Assembly: GCA_020635695.1 (NCBI GenBank)
Contig: JACJZH010000021.1
Location: forward strand, 1-20,334
Direction of reading: 5' to 3'
DNA length: 20,334 nt
DNA from: Flavobacteriales bacterium
GTDB taxonomy: Bacteria; Bacteroidota; Bacteroidia; Flavobacteriales_F; PHOS-HE28
In this document: positions 1 through 8,139 of the stretch, in pieces
How positions within the stretch are numbered: the first letter of the stretch is position 1
How the letters are laid out: every line of letters begins with the position of its first letter
Notes under the pieces: model-generated
The model's input: the letters and a program-made list of their open reading frames with translations, nothing else
The model's database searches: none
What the model was told of the DNA's origin: nothing
Position numbers and translations under genes: made by a program

Positions 1-112
1 CGTTCGTGTAGCTGCGCAGCTCGCTGGTGGTCACGTCGTAGTTGAAGCGGTACCTGTTGTGCTTGTGCCGCAGGCCGGCGTGGGCGATCCGGCTCAGTCC
101 TTCACCATCCAC
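1..112 (-). CDS. Partial unidentified gene (5' end only, cut by left edge)
   Basis: An open frame runs off the left edge on the minus strand. Its codons use G or C at almost every third position over the last 25 codons, as in the real genes here, while the plus-strand frames over the same bases do not. The peptide includes GLRHKHNRYRFNYDVTTSEL, whose mix of aromatic, Asn and Lys residues is unlike a shadow frame in GC-rich DNA. The proposed start is a GTG at 110-112, inside the last codons of the M1 peptidase gene, giving an 18-17 base overlap. CTG or a start further upstream cannot be excluded. I do not recognise the family. It would be the next gene of the metF/M1 transcription unit. Confidence 0.4.
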   Translation of the reverse strand, partial: MDGEGLSRIAHAGLRHKHNRYRFNYDVTTSELRSYTN

Positions 113-2028
113 AGGCGCACCTGTTCCGTGCCTGCCGCCAGTTCCAGGAGGTAGCTGCCCGGGGCCAGGTCGGCCGTGCTGAAGGTGGTCCGGCGGCCTG
201 TGATGACCACCTGCTGCTGGCGCACAAGGCGGCCGGATGCGTCCAGCAGGCGCAGGGTGGCAGGCCCCTGCAGGCGGGTGCCTGTGAACAGTTCGGCCTG
301 GTCGCGGACCGGGTTGGGCACCAGCAGGGCTTGGCCGCTGCCGAAGGCCGCATCGGGTACGCGCAGCACCAGGTCGTTCGCCCGGATGATCCACCAGTCG
401 GGGTCCAGCAGGGCGCTGTCCGCCTGGAAGGGCAGGGTGAAGCTGAAGGTCTGCCCGCTGAAGGTGTGGTCCAGCACCACCAGGCTGTCCTGCTGGCCGT
501 TCTTGAACAGCACCGGCACCGGCAGGGCGAAGAAGTCCACGCTCGGGTGGCTGGTGGACTGGTCCAGCTGCACGTTCACGGTGCCGCCCCCGTCCTGCGA
601 CCAGGTGAGGGTGTAACTGGGGTAGCCTTCGCCATAGAACCAATCGTTCAGGAATTCCGTGAGGTCCAGGCCGCTGGTGGCCTCCAGGTGGGCCTGCAGG
701 TCGCTGGTGCGGGCGGTGCCGAAGGCCAGGGCGGGGTCGTGCAGGTAGTTGTACACGCCGTTGAAGAAGGCGCTATCACCACAGACCCAACGTAGGGTAT
801 GCAGGACCATGGCGCCCTTGGTGTAGGTCAGGCGGCTGTTGAAGAGGCGCTGCACGTCCAGCGTGTCGGGCACCCAGACGCTTCCGCCCGGCTCGCTGGT
901 GACCACCGCGATCTTGGCGGGTGGCCAGCCGGGCCAGTACTGCGGGGCCAGGTACTGGTAGCAGAGGCCGCTCAGGTAAGTGGCGAAGCCTTCGTTCAGC
1001 CAGAGGTCCTGCCAGCTGCCGCAGGTCACCTTGTTGCCGAACCACTGGTGGGCCAGTTCATGCGCGGCCAGTTCGTAGAAATAGGCGCCCATGAAGGTCA
1101 TGGTCTGGTGCTCCATGCCGCCGCCGCGCTCCATCTGGGCGTGGCCGTACTTCTCGTCGGCGAAGGGGTAGGTGCCGAAGAGCTGGCTGAAGAAGGGCAT
1201 CTGCTGCAGCACGTCGCCCGCGTTCAAACCGGCCAGGAAGGCGTCCTCCGGGTAGGCGTAGGTGAGCATGGGGAAGGTGTCCGCGGGCAGTTCCACCGTA
1301 TGCACCAGCTCCACGTAATTGGTCACCGCGGTGGCGATCAGGTAGTAGGCGATCGGGTGGCGGTGCCGCCAGTGGAAGCGCACCTGCTGGTCGCCGGGCA
1401 GGGTGTCCGTGGCCACCAGCACCCCGTTGCCCGCAGCGCGGTTCCCCACGGGAATGGTCACGTAGGTGTCGATCGAGTCGATCTTGTCGTTCAGGTCCTG
1501 CTTCGCGGGCCACCAGTCCATGGCGCCGTACGGCTGGCTCAGGGTCCAGATGATGGGGATGCCGTCATGCGTGTCGAAGCCCCAGCTGCCCAGACCGGAG
1601 GAGGAGGGCGTACCGCCGTAATGGACGGTCACTGAGTCCACGGTGCCTGTGGCGAGCGGGGCCGGGAAGGGGATCCACAGGCTGTCGCCGGCATGCTGGA
1701 AGGCCAGGGGCTGTCCCTGGTGCAGCACGCTGTCCACCTGCAGGCTGTCGGAGAGGTCCAGCACCAGTGCTGGCAGGGTCTCCGTGGCGGTGAAGTGGGC
1801 GCTGACGGACCCATGGATCGCGTTCACCGCGGGATCGATGGTCCAGTCGAAGCGGTGGTAATGCAGGTCGAACCCACGGCCGGGGTCGCCCCCCGAGCGC
1901 AGTTGCGGCAGGAACCCGGAGGCCTCCTGCTTGGCCAAGGCCTCCAGCAGGTGTACGTCGGCAGGCGCGTCCTGGGCCACGGCGGAGGTGGCCAGCAGGG
2001 CGGAAAGGAGGAGAGCGGTGCTCCGCAT
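94..2028 (-). CDS. Secreted M1 family zinc metallopeptidase with T9SS type A sorting domain
   Basis: This 644-residue protein starts with a clear signal peptide (residues 1-19, ending AVAQ). The gluzincin catalytic core has GGGMEHQ at 302-308, equivalent to the GxMEN substrate loop, and HELAHQWFGN at 323-332. Zinc ligands should be H323, H327 and E346 (NEGFAT), with E324 the catalytic base. The LTYTKGA stretch near residue 404 fits the transition-state tyrosine region. An N-terminal beta-sandwich (about 50-240) precedes the peptidase domain. The last 80 residues (about 566-644, starting LVPNPV and ending with a basic strand) resemble a T9SS type A (Por_Secre_tail) signal. It therefore probably cleaves N-terminal residues from peptides at the cell surface or outside the cell. 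It lies 27 bases after metF in the same direction. The ERAP2-type large C-terminal helical domain of classical aminopeptidase N is absent. Confidence 0.93.
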   Translation of the reverse strand: MRSTALLLSALLATSAVAQDAPADVHLLEALAKQEASGFLPQLRSGGDPGRGFDLHYHRFDWTIDPAVNAIHGSVSAHFTATETLPALVLDLSDSLQVDSVLHQGQPLAFQHAGDSLWIPFPAPLATGTVDSVTVHYGGTPSSSGLGSWGFDTHDGIPIIWTLSQPYGAMDWWPAKQDLNDKIDSIDTYVTIPVGNRAAGNGVLVATDTLPGDQQVRFHWRHRHPIAYYLIATAVTNYVELVHTVELPADTFPMLTYAYPEDAFLAGLNAGDVLQQMPFFSQLFGTYPFADEKYGHAQMERGGGMEHQTMTFMGAYFYELAAHELAHQWFGNKVTCGSWQDLWLNEGFATYLSGLCYQYLAPQYWPGWPPAKIAVVTSEPGGSVWVPDTLDVQRLFNSRLTYTKGAMVLHTLRWVCGDSAFFNGVYNYLHDPALAFGTARTSDLQAHLEATSGLDLTEFLNDWFYGEGYPSYTLTWSQDGGGTVNVQLDQSTSHPSVDFFALPVPVLFKNGQQDSLVVLDHTFSGQTFSFTLPFQADSALLDPDWWIIRANDLVLRVPDAAFGSGQALLVPNPVRDQAELFTGTRLQGPATLRLLDASGRLVRQQQVVITGRRTTFSTADLAPGSYLLELAAGTEQVRLWMVKD

Positions 2029-2055
2029 CCCCCTAAAGGTACGGCGGTCCGGGGC

Positions 2056-3009
2056 CTACCAGACGGCCTGCAGCACCTCGCGCACGGCCTCGGAGCGGCC
2101 CATGGTGTAGAAGTGAAGGCAGGGGGCACCGCGTTCCTTCAGTTCGCGGCTTTGGGTGGTGGTCCACTCCACGCCCACCTTCCGCACGTCGGCATCGCTG
2201 CGGCAGGCCACCAGTGCCTTGGCCAGGTCGTCCGGCAGGTCCACGTGGAAGGTCTTGGGAATGAACTGGATGTGCCGCAGGTTGGTCAGCGGCTTCAGCC
2301 CCGGGATGATGGGTACGGTGATGCCTTCCTGGCGGCAGCGCTCCACGAACGCGAAATATTTCGCGTTGTCGAAGATCATCTGGGTGACGAGGTACTCGGC
2401 ACCCGCGTCCACCTTCTGCTTCAGGTAGGCGATGTCGGTGCCCATGTTCAGGGCCTCGGGGTGCTTTTCGGGGTAGCAGGCTGCGCCGATGCACAGGTCG
2501 GTGGGGGCGGCCTCCTCCTCTTCCTCGTGCAGGTATTGGCCGCGGTTCAGCGCCGCTATCTGCTTCACCATGTCCACGGCGTGGGCATGGCCGTCCCGTT
2601 CCGGAATGAACTGGGACTCTCCCTTGGTGGCATCGCCGCGCAGGGCCAGCACGTTGTCGATGCCCAGGAAGTTCATCTCGATCAGCGCGTCCTCGGTCTC
2701 CTCCCGGCTGAAGCCCCCGCAGATCAGGTGGGGCACGGTGTCGATGTCGTACTTGGCCTTGATGGTGGCGCAGATGCCGATGGTGCCGGGCCGCTTGCGC
2801 ACGCGGATCTTCTGCAACAGCCCATGGCCCCGCTCCTTGTAGATGACCTCCTCACGGTGGTAGGTCACGTTGATGAAGCTCGGCTTGAACTCCATCAAGG
2901 GGTCGATCCCCGCATAGATGGAGCGGATGTCCTTGCCCTTCAGGGGTGGCAGGATCTCAAACGAGAGCAGGGGCGCCTTCGCCCGGCGGAGGTGTTCACT
3001 GACCTTCAT
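2056..3009 (-). CDS. metF: 5,10-methylenetetrahydrofolate reductase
   Basis: This cytosolic flavoenzyme reduces 5,10-methylene-THF to 5-methyl-THF, which feeds methionine synthesis. The 317-residue length is typical of bacterial MetF. Family motifs in order are LSFEILPP (residues 15-22), NVTYHREE, LALRGD (the folate/FAD site), CIGAACYPEKHPEA, AGAEYLVTQMIFD and IIPGLKPLT. There is no signal peptide, as expected for a cytosolic enzyme. The start MKVSEHL lies 31 bases after the stop of the upstream CHU_C protein gene, and the M1 peptidase gene follows 27 bases downstream. No obvious promoter was seen in the 31-base gap, so it may be transcribed partly by read-through from the adhesin operon. Its metabolic role has no evident link to its neighbours. 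Confidence 0.95.
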   Translation of the reverse strand: MKVSEHLRRAKAPLLSFEILPPLKGKDIRSIYAGIDPLMEFKPSFINVTYHREEVIYKERGHGLLQKIRVRKRPGTIGICATIKAKYDIDTVPHLICGGFSREETEDALIEMNFLGIDNVLALRGDATKGESQFIPERDGHAHAVDMVKQIAALNRGQYLHEEEEEAAPTDLCIGAACYPEKHPEALNMGTDIAYLKQKVDAGAEYLVTQMIFDNAKYFAFVERCRQEGITVPIIPGLKPLTNLRHIQFIPKTFHVDLPDDLAKALVACRSDADVRKVGVEWTTTQSRELKERGAPCLHFYTMGRSEAVREVLQAVW

Positions 3010-3040
3010 GAGCGCGGGCCGCGAAGGTAGGGGACCCGGC

Positions 3041-5200
3041 TCAGCGCAGGATCGTCACATGCCCGGTGAAGACCCGGCCGTCCCGCAGGCGCAGTTCGTA
3101 GAAGTACGTGCCATCGCTCACGTCGGCAGCCTTCCAGTTGTTCTGGTAGCTGCTGCTCTCGTACACCACGTTGCCCCAGCGGCTGTACACGATCAGCCGG
3201 CTGCCCGGGTGGAACTCCAGGTTGGTGAACACCAGTTCATCGTTCACGTTGTCGCCGTTCGGGCTGAACACGTTCGGGGCATAGACCTCCGCCGCGTTCA
3301 CCACATAGGTCAACGCCACCGTGTCGGTGCATCCTTCCGCGGTGGTCACGGTGAGGACGACGGTGTAGAAGCCCGGTTGACCGAAGCCGTGGTCCACCAC
3401 CTGCCCCGATCCCACGTTCCCATCTCCGAAGTCCCAGGACCAGTCCACCAGCACGGATCCGTTCCCGCTCGACGCATCCGTGAACTGGACGATGGAACCC
3501 GGCATGGAAGGAGAGGGTGGGGAAACGGTGAATGCCGCGGTGGGGTCCGGAGCGCTCAGTACGTCCACCGGCGCCGAGGTGCCCACGCAGCCGTTCGCGC
3601 CGGTCACCGTCACCGTATAGCTGCCCGTACCCACGGTGATGGTCGGGTCGGTGCTGCCCGTGGACCAGAAATAGGAGGCATAGGGTTCCGTGGTGCCCAG
3701 CGTGCTCGGTGCCCCACCACAGTTGAAGAGCGTCCCGCTGATGACGGGGTCGGGGGCTTCCAATGCGTTCACCACGAAAGGGTCGGAGATCAAGGCGCAG
3801 GAGCCGAGCAGCCCTTCGACCGTGTAGGTGCCCGGGCCCACTTGAACGGTGGGGTCAACGCCACCGTTGCTCCACAGGTAGCTGTCGAAGTCCGAACTCG
3901 CCGTGAGCGTCACCAGATCACCGGGGCATGCTTCGGCTGGCCCGGTGATGACCGGGGGTGCACCGGGCGATGGCACCACTTCCACCACGATGCTCACCTG
4001 GGTCGTGAGGGGTGGTACACCGTTGTCAGTGGCGCTGTAGTCGATGGTGTGGAAGCCGACCTCCGAGGGAAGCGGCGTGAACTGGCTGGTGATCACGGCG
4101 GTGATGCCGCCGCTGGTGTTCCCGGTCTCCGCATAGTTGCTCAGGGAGGGCGCCGTACTGGACGCGTTCACCGTCTGGTTCTGTTCCGGAGCGATGAAGG
4201 ACATCTCCACGTTCACCTGCTCCCCCGCGCAGACCACGATGGTATCGCAGAGGAACTGGCTGCTGGCTATGGGCGGGATGTTCTGGGTGCTCACCGCCGT
4301 GGTGAAGGTGAAGTTCTTGTTGTCGAGCCAGTCGACGCCATCGGGGTTGCCGAAGGGGCCGTCGTAGGCGTTGCCCGGCTGGTCGAAGGTGCCGAACTGG
4401 ATGTAGTCCACGCCGTTGCCGCGGTTGGCGCCCACCACGGCGGGTGTTCCGCCGAAGCCTCCCGATCCACCGGAGGCATCTCCGGTGGTCCATTGCATGT
4501 CCCGGTAGCAGAAGCTCACGTTCTTCCCCACACCGATCACCGGGTCCGTTCCGTCGGTCAGGATCAGTTGGAACGAATTCAGAAGGTCGGTATTGGCATT
4601 GAAATAGCCCACGTTCACCCAGTTCACGTACAACGCGGTGCTGGTCACCTTGTACCACACCTCGTTCTGCCCCGGAGGACCAAAACCGTTCAGGTCCACA
4701 TCCGCCCAGAAAGGGGCCACCATGCGATCATCCGGGTTGGGAAAGCCGACCGCGTTGAAGATCGAATTGTCCGTATCGAAGGTGAGGTTCCCGTTGATGT
4801 TGATGTAGCAGGACGTGTACAGGTCGTTGTACAGGTTGAAGGTGAAGGGTAGCGTGATCGGGCCGAAGCTCTGATCATCGAACGGGAGAGGACCCAAGGG
4901 CCAGGACGTGATCTGCGTGTAGCTCGCGTCAGGCTCGATCCAGCAGTCGCACCCACTGGAACCGCCGCCACCTTTCAGCTGACCCGGCGGCTGGATACGG
5001 GGCTCGATGGGTTCCCTTGCATTCGCAACGGGTCGCACGATCGGGCGCGTCGGCATGGTGCCCGCCCGTTTGTGTTGCCGGAATTCCTCGGCGGTCATCA
5101 CCGCGCGGCCTTCCTGCGCCAGGGATCCATGGATGCCCAACGCAAGGCCCAGGAGTACACCGAGGGTCCGCAGCCTTTCAGGTATGATGCCTGCACGCAT
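3041..5200 (-). CDS. Secreted NIDO-Ig/PKD protein with CHU_C (T9SS type B) domain
   Basis: This 719-residue protein is probably a cell-surface adhesin or structural protein. The start is the ATG at 5198-5200 (MRAGIIPERL), which gives a signal peptide ending near residue 28 (GSLA-QE). The longer reading from 5275 would place 25 unlikely residues before it. Residues about 85-302 form a nidogen-like NIDO domain (APFWADVD at 162-169, LYVNWVNVGYF at 190-200). Ig-like segments follow at about 305-410, 418-480 and 484-548 (paired YLWSNG and YFWSTG motifs), then a PKD domain at 552-634 (WSWDFGDG). The CHU_C domain at 638-719 (APNVFSPNGD...ND...YSRWG...DGTYFYEL...TILR) is a T9SS type B export signal. 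The start overlaps the stop of the upstream paralogue by one base (TAATG), suggesting translational coupling. No enzymatic motif was seen. Confidence 0.9.
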   Translation of the reverse strand: MRAGIIPERLRTLGVLLGLALGIHGSLAQEGRAVMTAEEFRQHKRAGTMPTRPIVRPVANAREPIEPRIQPPGQLKGGGGSSGCDCWIEPDASYTQITSWPLGPLPFDDQSFGPITLPFTFNLYNDLYTSCYININGNLTFDTDNSIFNAVGFPNPDDRMVAPFWADVDLNGFGPPGQNEVWYKVTSTALYVNWVNVGYFNANTDLLNSFQLILTDGTDPVIGVGKNVSFCYRDMQWTTGDASGGSGGFGGTPAVVGANRGNGVDYIQFGTFDQPGNAYDGPFGNPDGVDWLDNKNFTFTTAVSTQNIPPIASSQFLCDTIVVCAGEQVNVEMSFIAPEQNQTVNASSTAPSLSNYAETGNTSGGITAVITSQFTPLPSEVGFHTIDYSATDNGVPPLTTQVSIVVEVVPSPGAPPVITGPAEACPGDLVTLTASSDFDSYLWSNGGVDPTVQVGPGTYTVEGLLGSCALISDPFVVNALEAPDPVISGTLFNCGGAPSTLGTTEPYASYFWSTGSTDPTITVGTGSYTVTVTGANGCVGTSAPVDVLSAPDPTAAFTVSPPSPSMPGSIVQFTDASSGNGSVLVDWSWDFGDGNVGSGQVVDHGFGQPGFYTVVLTVTTAEGCTDTVALTYVVNAAEVYAPNVFSPNGDNVNDELVFTNLEFHPGSRLIVYSRWGNVVYESSSYQNNWKAADVSDGTYFYELRLRDGRVFTGHVTILR

Positions 5201-8139
5201 TATTTCAGGAGCGTCACCGAGCCGATCAGGTCCTTGCGCTCGCCGTTGTCCTCGGCCTTGGTGCGCAGCTTCCACACGTATACCCCACTTGGCATGGCCT
5301 CGTCACCGTCCCCGAGATAGCTGCCGTTCCAGCCTTCGAACGGATCGTTCGTCTCGAATACGAGCCCACCCCAGCGGTCGTAGATCAGCAGCTCATGCAC
5401 CCCCAGGTCATTACCGGCCAGCACCGGGAAGAACACATCGTTCACCCCGTCCCCGTCGGGGGTGAAGGCATTCGGGATGAAGTGCAGCAAGGGGTCCTTG
5501 ACCACCACGAGCTGGCACTGCTGGTCTTCACATCCATGCTGGTCCACCACTTGCAGGCACACCAGGTATTGGCCTCCCAACGTGTTGGGGAAGGTGAACT
5601 CGGTCTCCTGATCGCCGGACTGCCCGAGGCCACCCAGGTCCCACTGCCAGGCTACGGCGTTCGGGTCCGTGGCGGTCATCACCACGGTGCTTTGTTCGAT
5701 GGTGGTCGGGTTGGGGTCGGTCAGGAAAAGGGCCTCGGGCGCCGGGTCCACGTGCACCAGGTCCGTCTGTGTAAGGGCATCGACGCAACCGGCCGGCGTG
5801 GTCACCGTAAGGGTCACTGAATAGGTCCCCGGGTCCTCGAACGCATGGAACAAGGGGCCGTTCGCAACGTCCGTTCCGCCATCGCCGAAGTCCCAGTCGC
5901 TGGTGCCCAGGAACTGGGGGTCGGTATCATTCTCGAAGGTGACCACGAGGGGGTCGCATCCGATCACCGGGTCCGCCGAGAACTGGACGATCGGCAGGGG
6001 GTCCACGGTCACGTCCACGAAGGCGGTGTCGGTCAGGGCGTTGCAGGCTCCGATGCCATTCACCACGTACTCATAGGGTCCGCTCAGCTCCAGGGAAGGG
6101 TCCAGGGTGCCTCCGTGGGACTGCAGGTCGGGATCCCTCCAAGCACCACCCGGGTCGGCACCGGACCCAAGCAGCGGGAAGAGGTCCTCCTGGGGGGCAT
6201 CGGCACAGAGCTGGAGCGTGGCGTCCACACCTGCCACCGGTACCGGGTCCACGGAGACCGTCACCTGCGCGGAGAGCACGGGACAGGGAGCCAGCGGGCT
6301 CACCGTATAGGTATAGGCCCCGATGGGGTCCAGCTGCGGGTCGAACATGCCGGATGCCGCGACCCCGTTGGGGTCCGTCCATGTGCCCCCCATGTCGGGC
6401 ATGCCTCCGAGCGCGTCGAACAGGTCCGTTGGGTCGTCCGAGGCACAGGTGGGTAGCGGAGCGTCGATGCCGGGGTCCAGGGGGGTGTTCACCGTGATCG
6501 TGACCGTGGCGGACGAATCCATGCAGGGCGCAGTGGCGACGAGCGTATACGTGTAATCCCCGGAGAGCACCAGGGCGGGGTCCAGGATCCCGCTGTGCGT
6601 ACCGTTGCCCGGGTCCGTCCAGCTGCCTCCTGGGTCAGGAGTGCCCCCAAGCAGCGTGAACAGGTCCACCGTGGGGTCCACCGAGCAGTAGGTCCCGGTC
6701 CCGTTCTGGCCGGCGTCCGGCTGATCGAAGATGGATACGTCCACCGAGCCGAAGGAGGGACAAAGACTGCCGTTGCCTACCGAATAGGAGTAGCTGCCAT
6801 CCGGATCGCTGGAGGGATCGAGCACACCGCTGTGGGCGTTCCCGTTGGGGTCGGACCAGGAGCCTCCGGCCGGCGGGTTCCCCGGGAACAGGGTGAACAG
6901 GTCCACCGGATCGCTGGTCTCACAGACGTCCAGTTGTTGCGGGGGGATCACCACCCCGGGAGGAAGCACGTTCAGCACCACGGTCAAGGTGGTGGTCTCG
7001 GCAGGTGTCCCGTCGTCCGTGCCGGTCAATTCCAGCTGATGAAAACCGACGTCCGCCACCGTCGGGGTCACGTTCACCGACATCAGTGCCGTTTGCCCGG
7101 GCACGTTGGAGGTGATGGTGTAGTTGCTGAAGGTGGCGCTGCTGATGGATGCCGTGGTGATCTGGTTGGGTTCGGGGGATACGAACGCGATCTCCAGGGT
7201 CTCCGACTGCCCGGCGCACAGGACGATCGAGTCGCAGGTGGTCGTTCCCCCGATGATCGGAGGAACATTGGCATTCGGATTCACGGTGCTGAACACGAAG
7301 TCCTTGAAGTCCAGCCAGTCCACGCCATCGTTGGCGCCGAAGGGGCCGTCGTAGGCATTCCCGGGCTGATCGAACTGGCCCAATTGGATGAAGCTGGTGC
7401 CGTTGCCCAGGTTGGCACCCACCACGGCAGGGCTTCCCCCGAAGCCGCCCACACCGCCGGAGGCTGCCCCGGTGGTCCACTGCATGTCCAGGTAGGAGAT
7501 GGCCACGTTATTGCCGATCCCGATCACCGGATCGTTGCCGTCGGTCAGGACCAGCTGGAAGCTGTTGGTCAGGTTCGTCTGGGAATTGTAGTACCCCACT
7601 TCCACCCAGTTCACGTAGATCGCCGTCGGCGTCACACAATAGAAGACCTCCCCGATGCCTCTTGTATCCACATCCGCCCAGAATGGGGCGATCATCACGA
7701 AGAGGTTGTTCGGAAAGGGCGTGGCCGTGAACGTGCCGTAAGGCTGATCGAACGTCACATTGCCATTGTTGTTGATCCAGAGGCCATTGTACAGCTGCCC
7801 GTAAAGGTTGAAGGTGAACGGCAGCGGTATGTAGGGACTGCTGCCGTCGTCGTTCGGTCCCTGGCTCAGCGGGCAGCCTACCGGGTCCTCCCAGAGGCTG
7901 CACACGCCGCCACCTCCCCGCAGTTGTCCGGGTAGCGGCAGCGGTTCGGAAGGCCATTCCTCCATGCGCGGCACCTGAATGGCGGACTGCTCTGCCATGG
8001 CCTGTTTCAGGGCCTGGCATTCGGCTTCCGTCCGGCAAGGGATCCTGCTGGTCTGCGCCAATGCGTTCCCGGTGGCCAGGAACAGGGCCAACAAGATCAA
8101 GAAGGCCGTGGTCTTGTGGGGTCGCTTGTCGTGTCTCAT
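5200..8139 (-). CDS. Large secreted NIDO-repeat-PKD protein with CHU_C (T9SS type B) domain
   Basis: This 979-residue protein has a signal peptide (residues 1-29, ending NALAQ). Its NIDO domain at about 78-287 closely matches the downstream paralogue: both share SGG.GGFGG.PAVVGAN and FDQPGNAYDGPFG. A linker Ig-like domain covers about 290-395. Four tandem modules of about 80 residues follow (about 405-715). Each has DLF near its start, a GG[STA]W.DP core, and two cysteines exactly 54 residues apart. Then come a PKD domain (about 716-798, SDWDFGDGG), a second PKD-like domain (about 800-880) and the CHU_C type B signal (886-979: FIPNAFTPDGDGVND, YDRWGGLVFET, SGVYVWKL). It is probably an extended surface stalk or adhesin. 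Its ATG overlaps the anti-sigma-like gene stop (ATGA), so the two are likely translationally coupled. The binding partner is unknown. Confidence 0.9.
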   Translation of the reverse strand: MRHDKRPHKTTAFLILLALFLATGNALAQTSRIPCRTEAECQALKQAMAEQSAIQVPRMEEWPSEPLPLPGQLRGGGGVCSLWEDPVGCPLSQGPNDDGSSPYIPLPFTFNLYGQLYNGLWINNNGNVTFDQPYGTFTATPFPNNLFVMIAPFWADVDTRGIGEVFYCVTPTAIYVNWVEVGYYNSQTNLTNSFQLVLTDGNDPVIGIGNNVAISYLDMQWTTGAASGGVGGFGGSPAVVGANLGNGTSFIQLGQFDQPGNAYDGPFGANDGVDWLDFKDFVFSTVNPNANVPPIIGGTTTCDSIVLCAGQSETLEIAFVSPEPNQITTASISSATFSNYTITSNVPGQTALMSVNVTPTVADVGFHQLELTGTDDGTPAETTTLTVVLNVLPPGVVIPPQQLDVCETSDPVDLFTLFPGNPPAGGSWSDPNGNAHSGVLDPSSDPDGSYSYSVGNGSLCPSFGSVDVSIFDQPDAGQNGTGTYCSVDPTVDLFTLLGGTPDPGGSWTDPGNGTHSGILDPALVLSGDYTYTLVATAPCMDSSATVTITVNTPLDPGIDAPLPTCASDDPTDLFDALGGMPDMGGTWTDPNGVAASGMFDPQLDPIGAYTYTVSPLAPCPVLSAQVTVSVDPVPVAGVDATLQLCADAPQEDLFPLLGSGADPGGAWRDPDLQSHGGTLDPSLELSGPYEYVVNGIGACNALTDTAFVDVTVDPLPIVQFSADPVIGCDPLVVTFENDTDPQFLGTSDWDFGDGGTDVANGPLFHAFEDPGTYSVTLTVTTPAGCVDALTQTDLVHVDPAPEALFLTDPNPTTIEQSTVVMTATDPNAVAWQWDLGGLGQSGDQETEFTFPNTLGGQYLVCLQVVDQHGCEDQQCQLVVVKDPLLHFIPNAFTPDGDGVNDVFFPVLAGNDLGVHELLIYDRWGGLVFETNDPFEGWNGSYLGDGDEAMPSGVYVWKLRTKAEDNGERKDLIGSVTLLK
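5995..6927 (-). repeat. Four tandem ~80-residue cysteine-paired modules
   Basis: Inside the 979-residue protein, residues about 405-715 repeat with a period of 79-80. Anchors are DLF at 413, 492, 572 and 652, each followed by GG[STA]W.DP. Cysteine pairs are C406/C460, C485/C539, C565/C619 and C645/C699, always 54 apart, which suggests one disulfide per Ig-like module. The units have diverged in sequence, so this is an old protein-level duplication rather than a recent DNA repeat. Confidence 0.85.

Noticed and set aside
1693..3030. Long plus-strand open frame opposite the M1 peptidase and metF genes (also 799-1635)
   Set aside because: It is antisense to genes with clear motifs. Its His/Gly/Val/Gln-rich composition is the usual mirror of GC-rich coding DNA, and no domain is recognisable.
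2918..4852. 644-codon plus-strand open frame opposite the NIDO/CHU_C gene
   Set aside because: It is a shadow frame: repetitive Arg/His/Gly/Val composition, no signal peptide or domain, while the minus strand carries NIDO, PKD and CHU_C motifs.
5995..6927. Regularly spaced repeats considered as a CRISPR-like or DNA-level repeat array
   Set aside because: The spacing is about 240 bases, the repeats are diverged at DNA level, and the periodicity is fully explained by in-frame protein modules.
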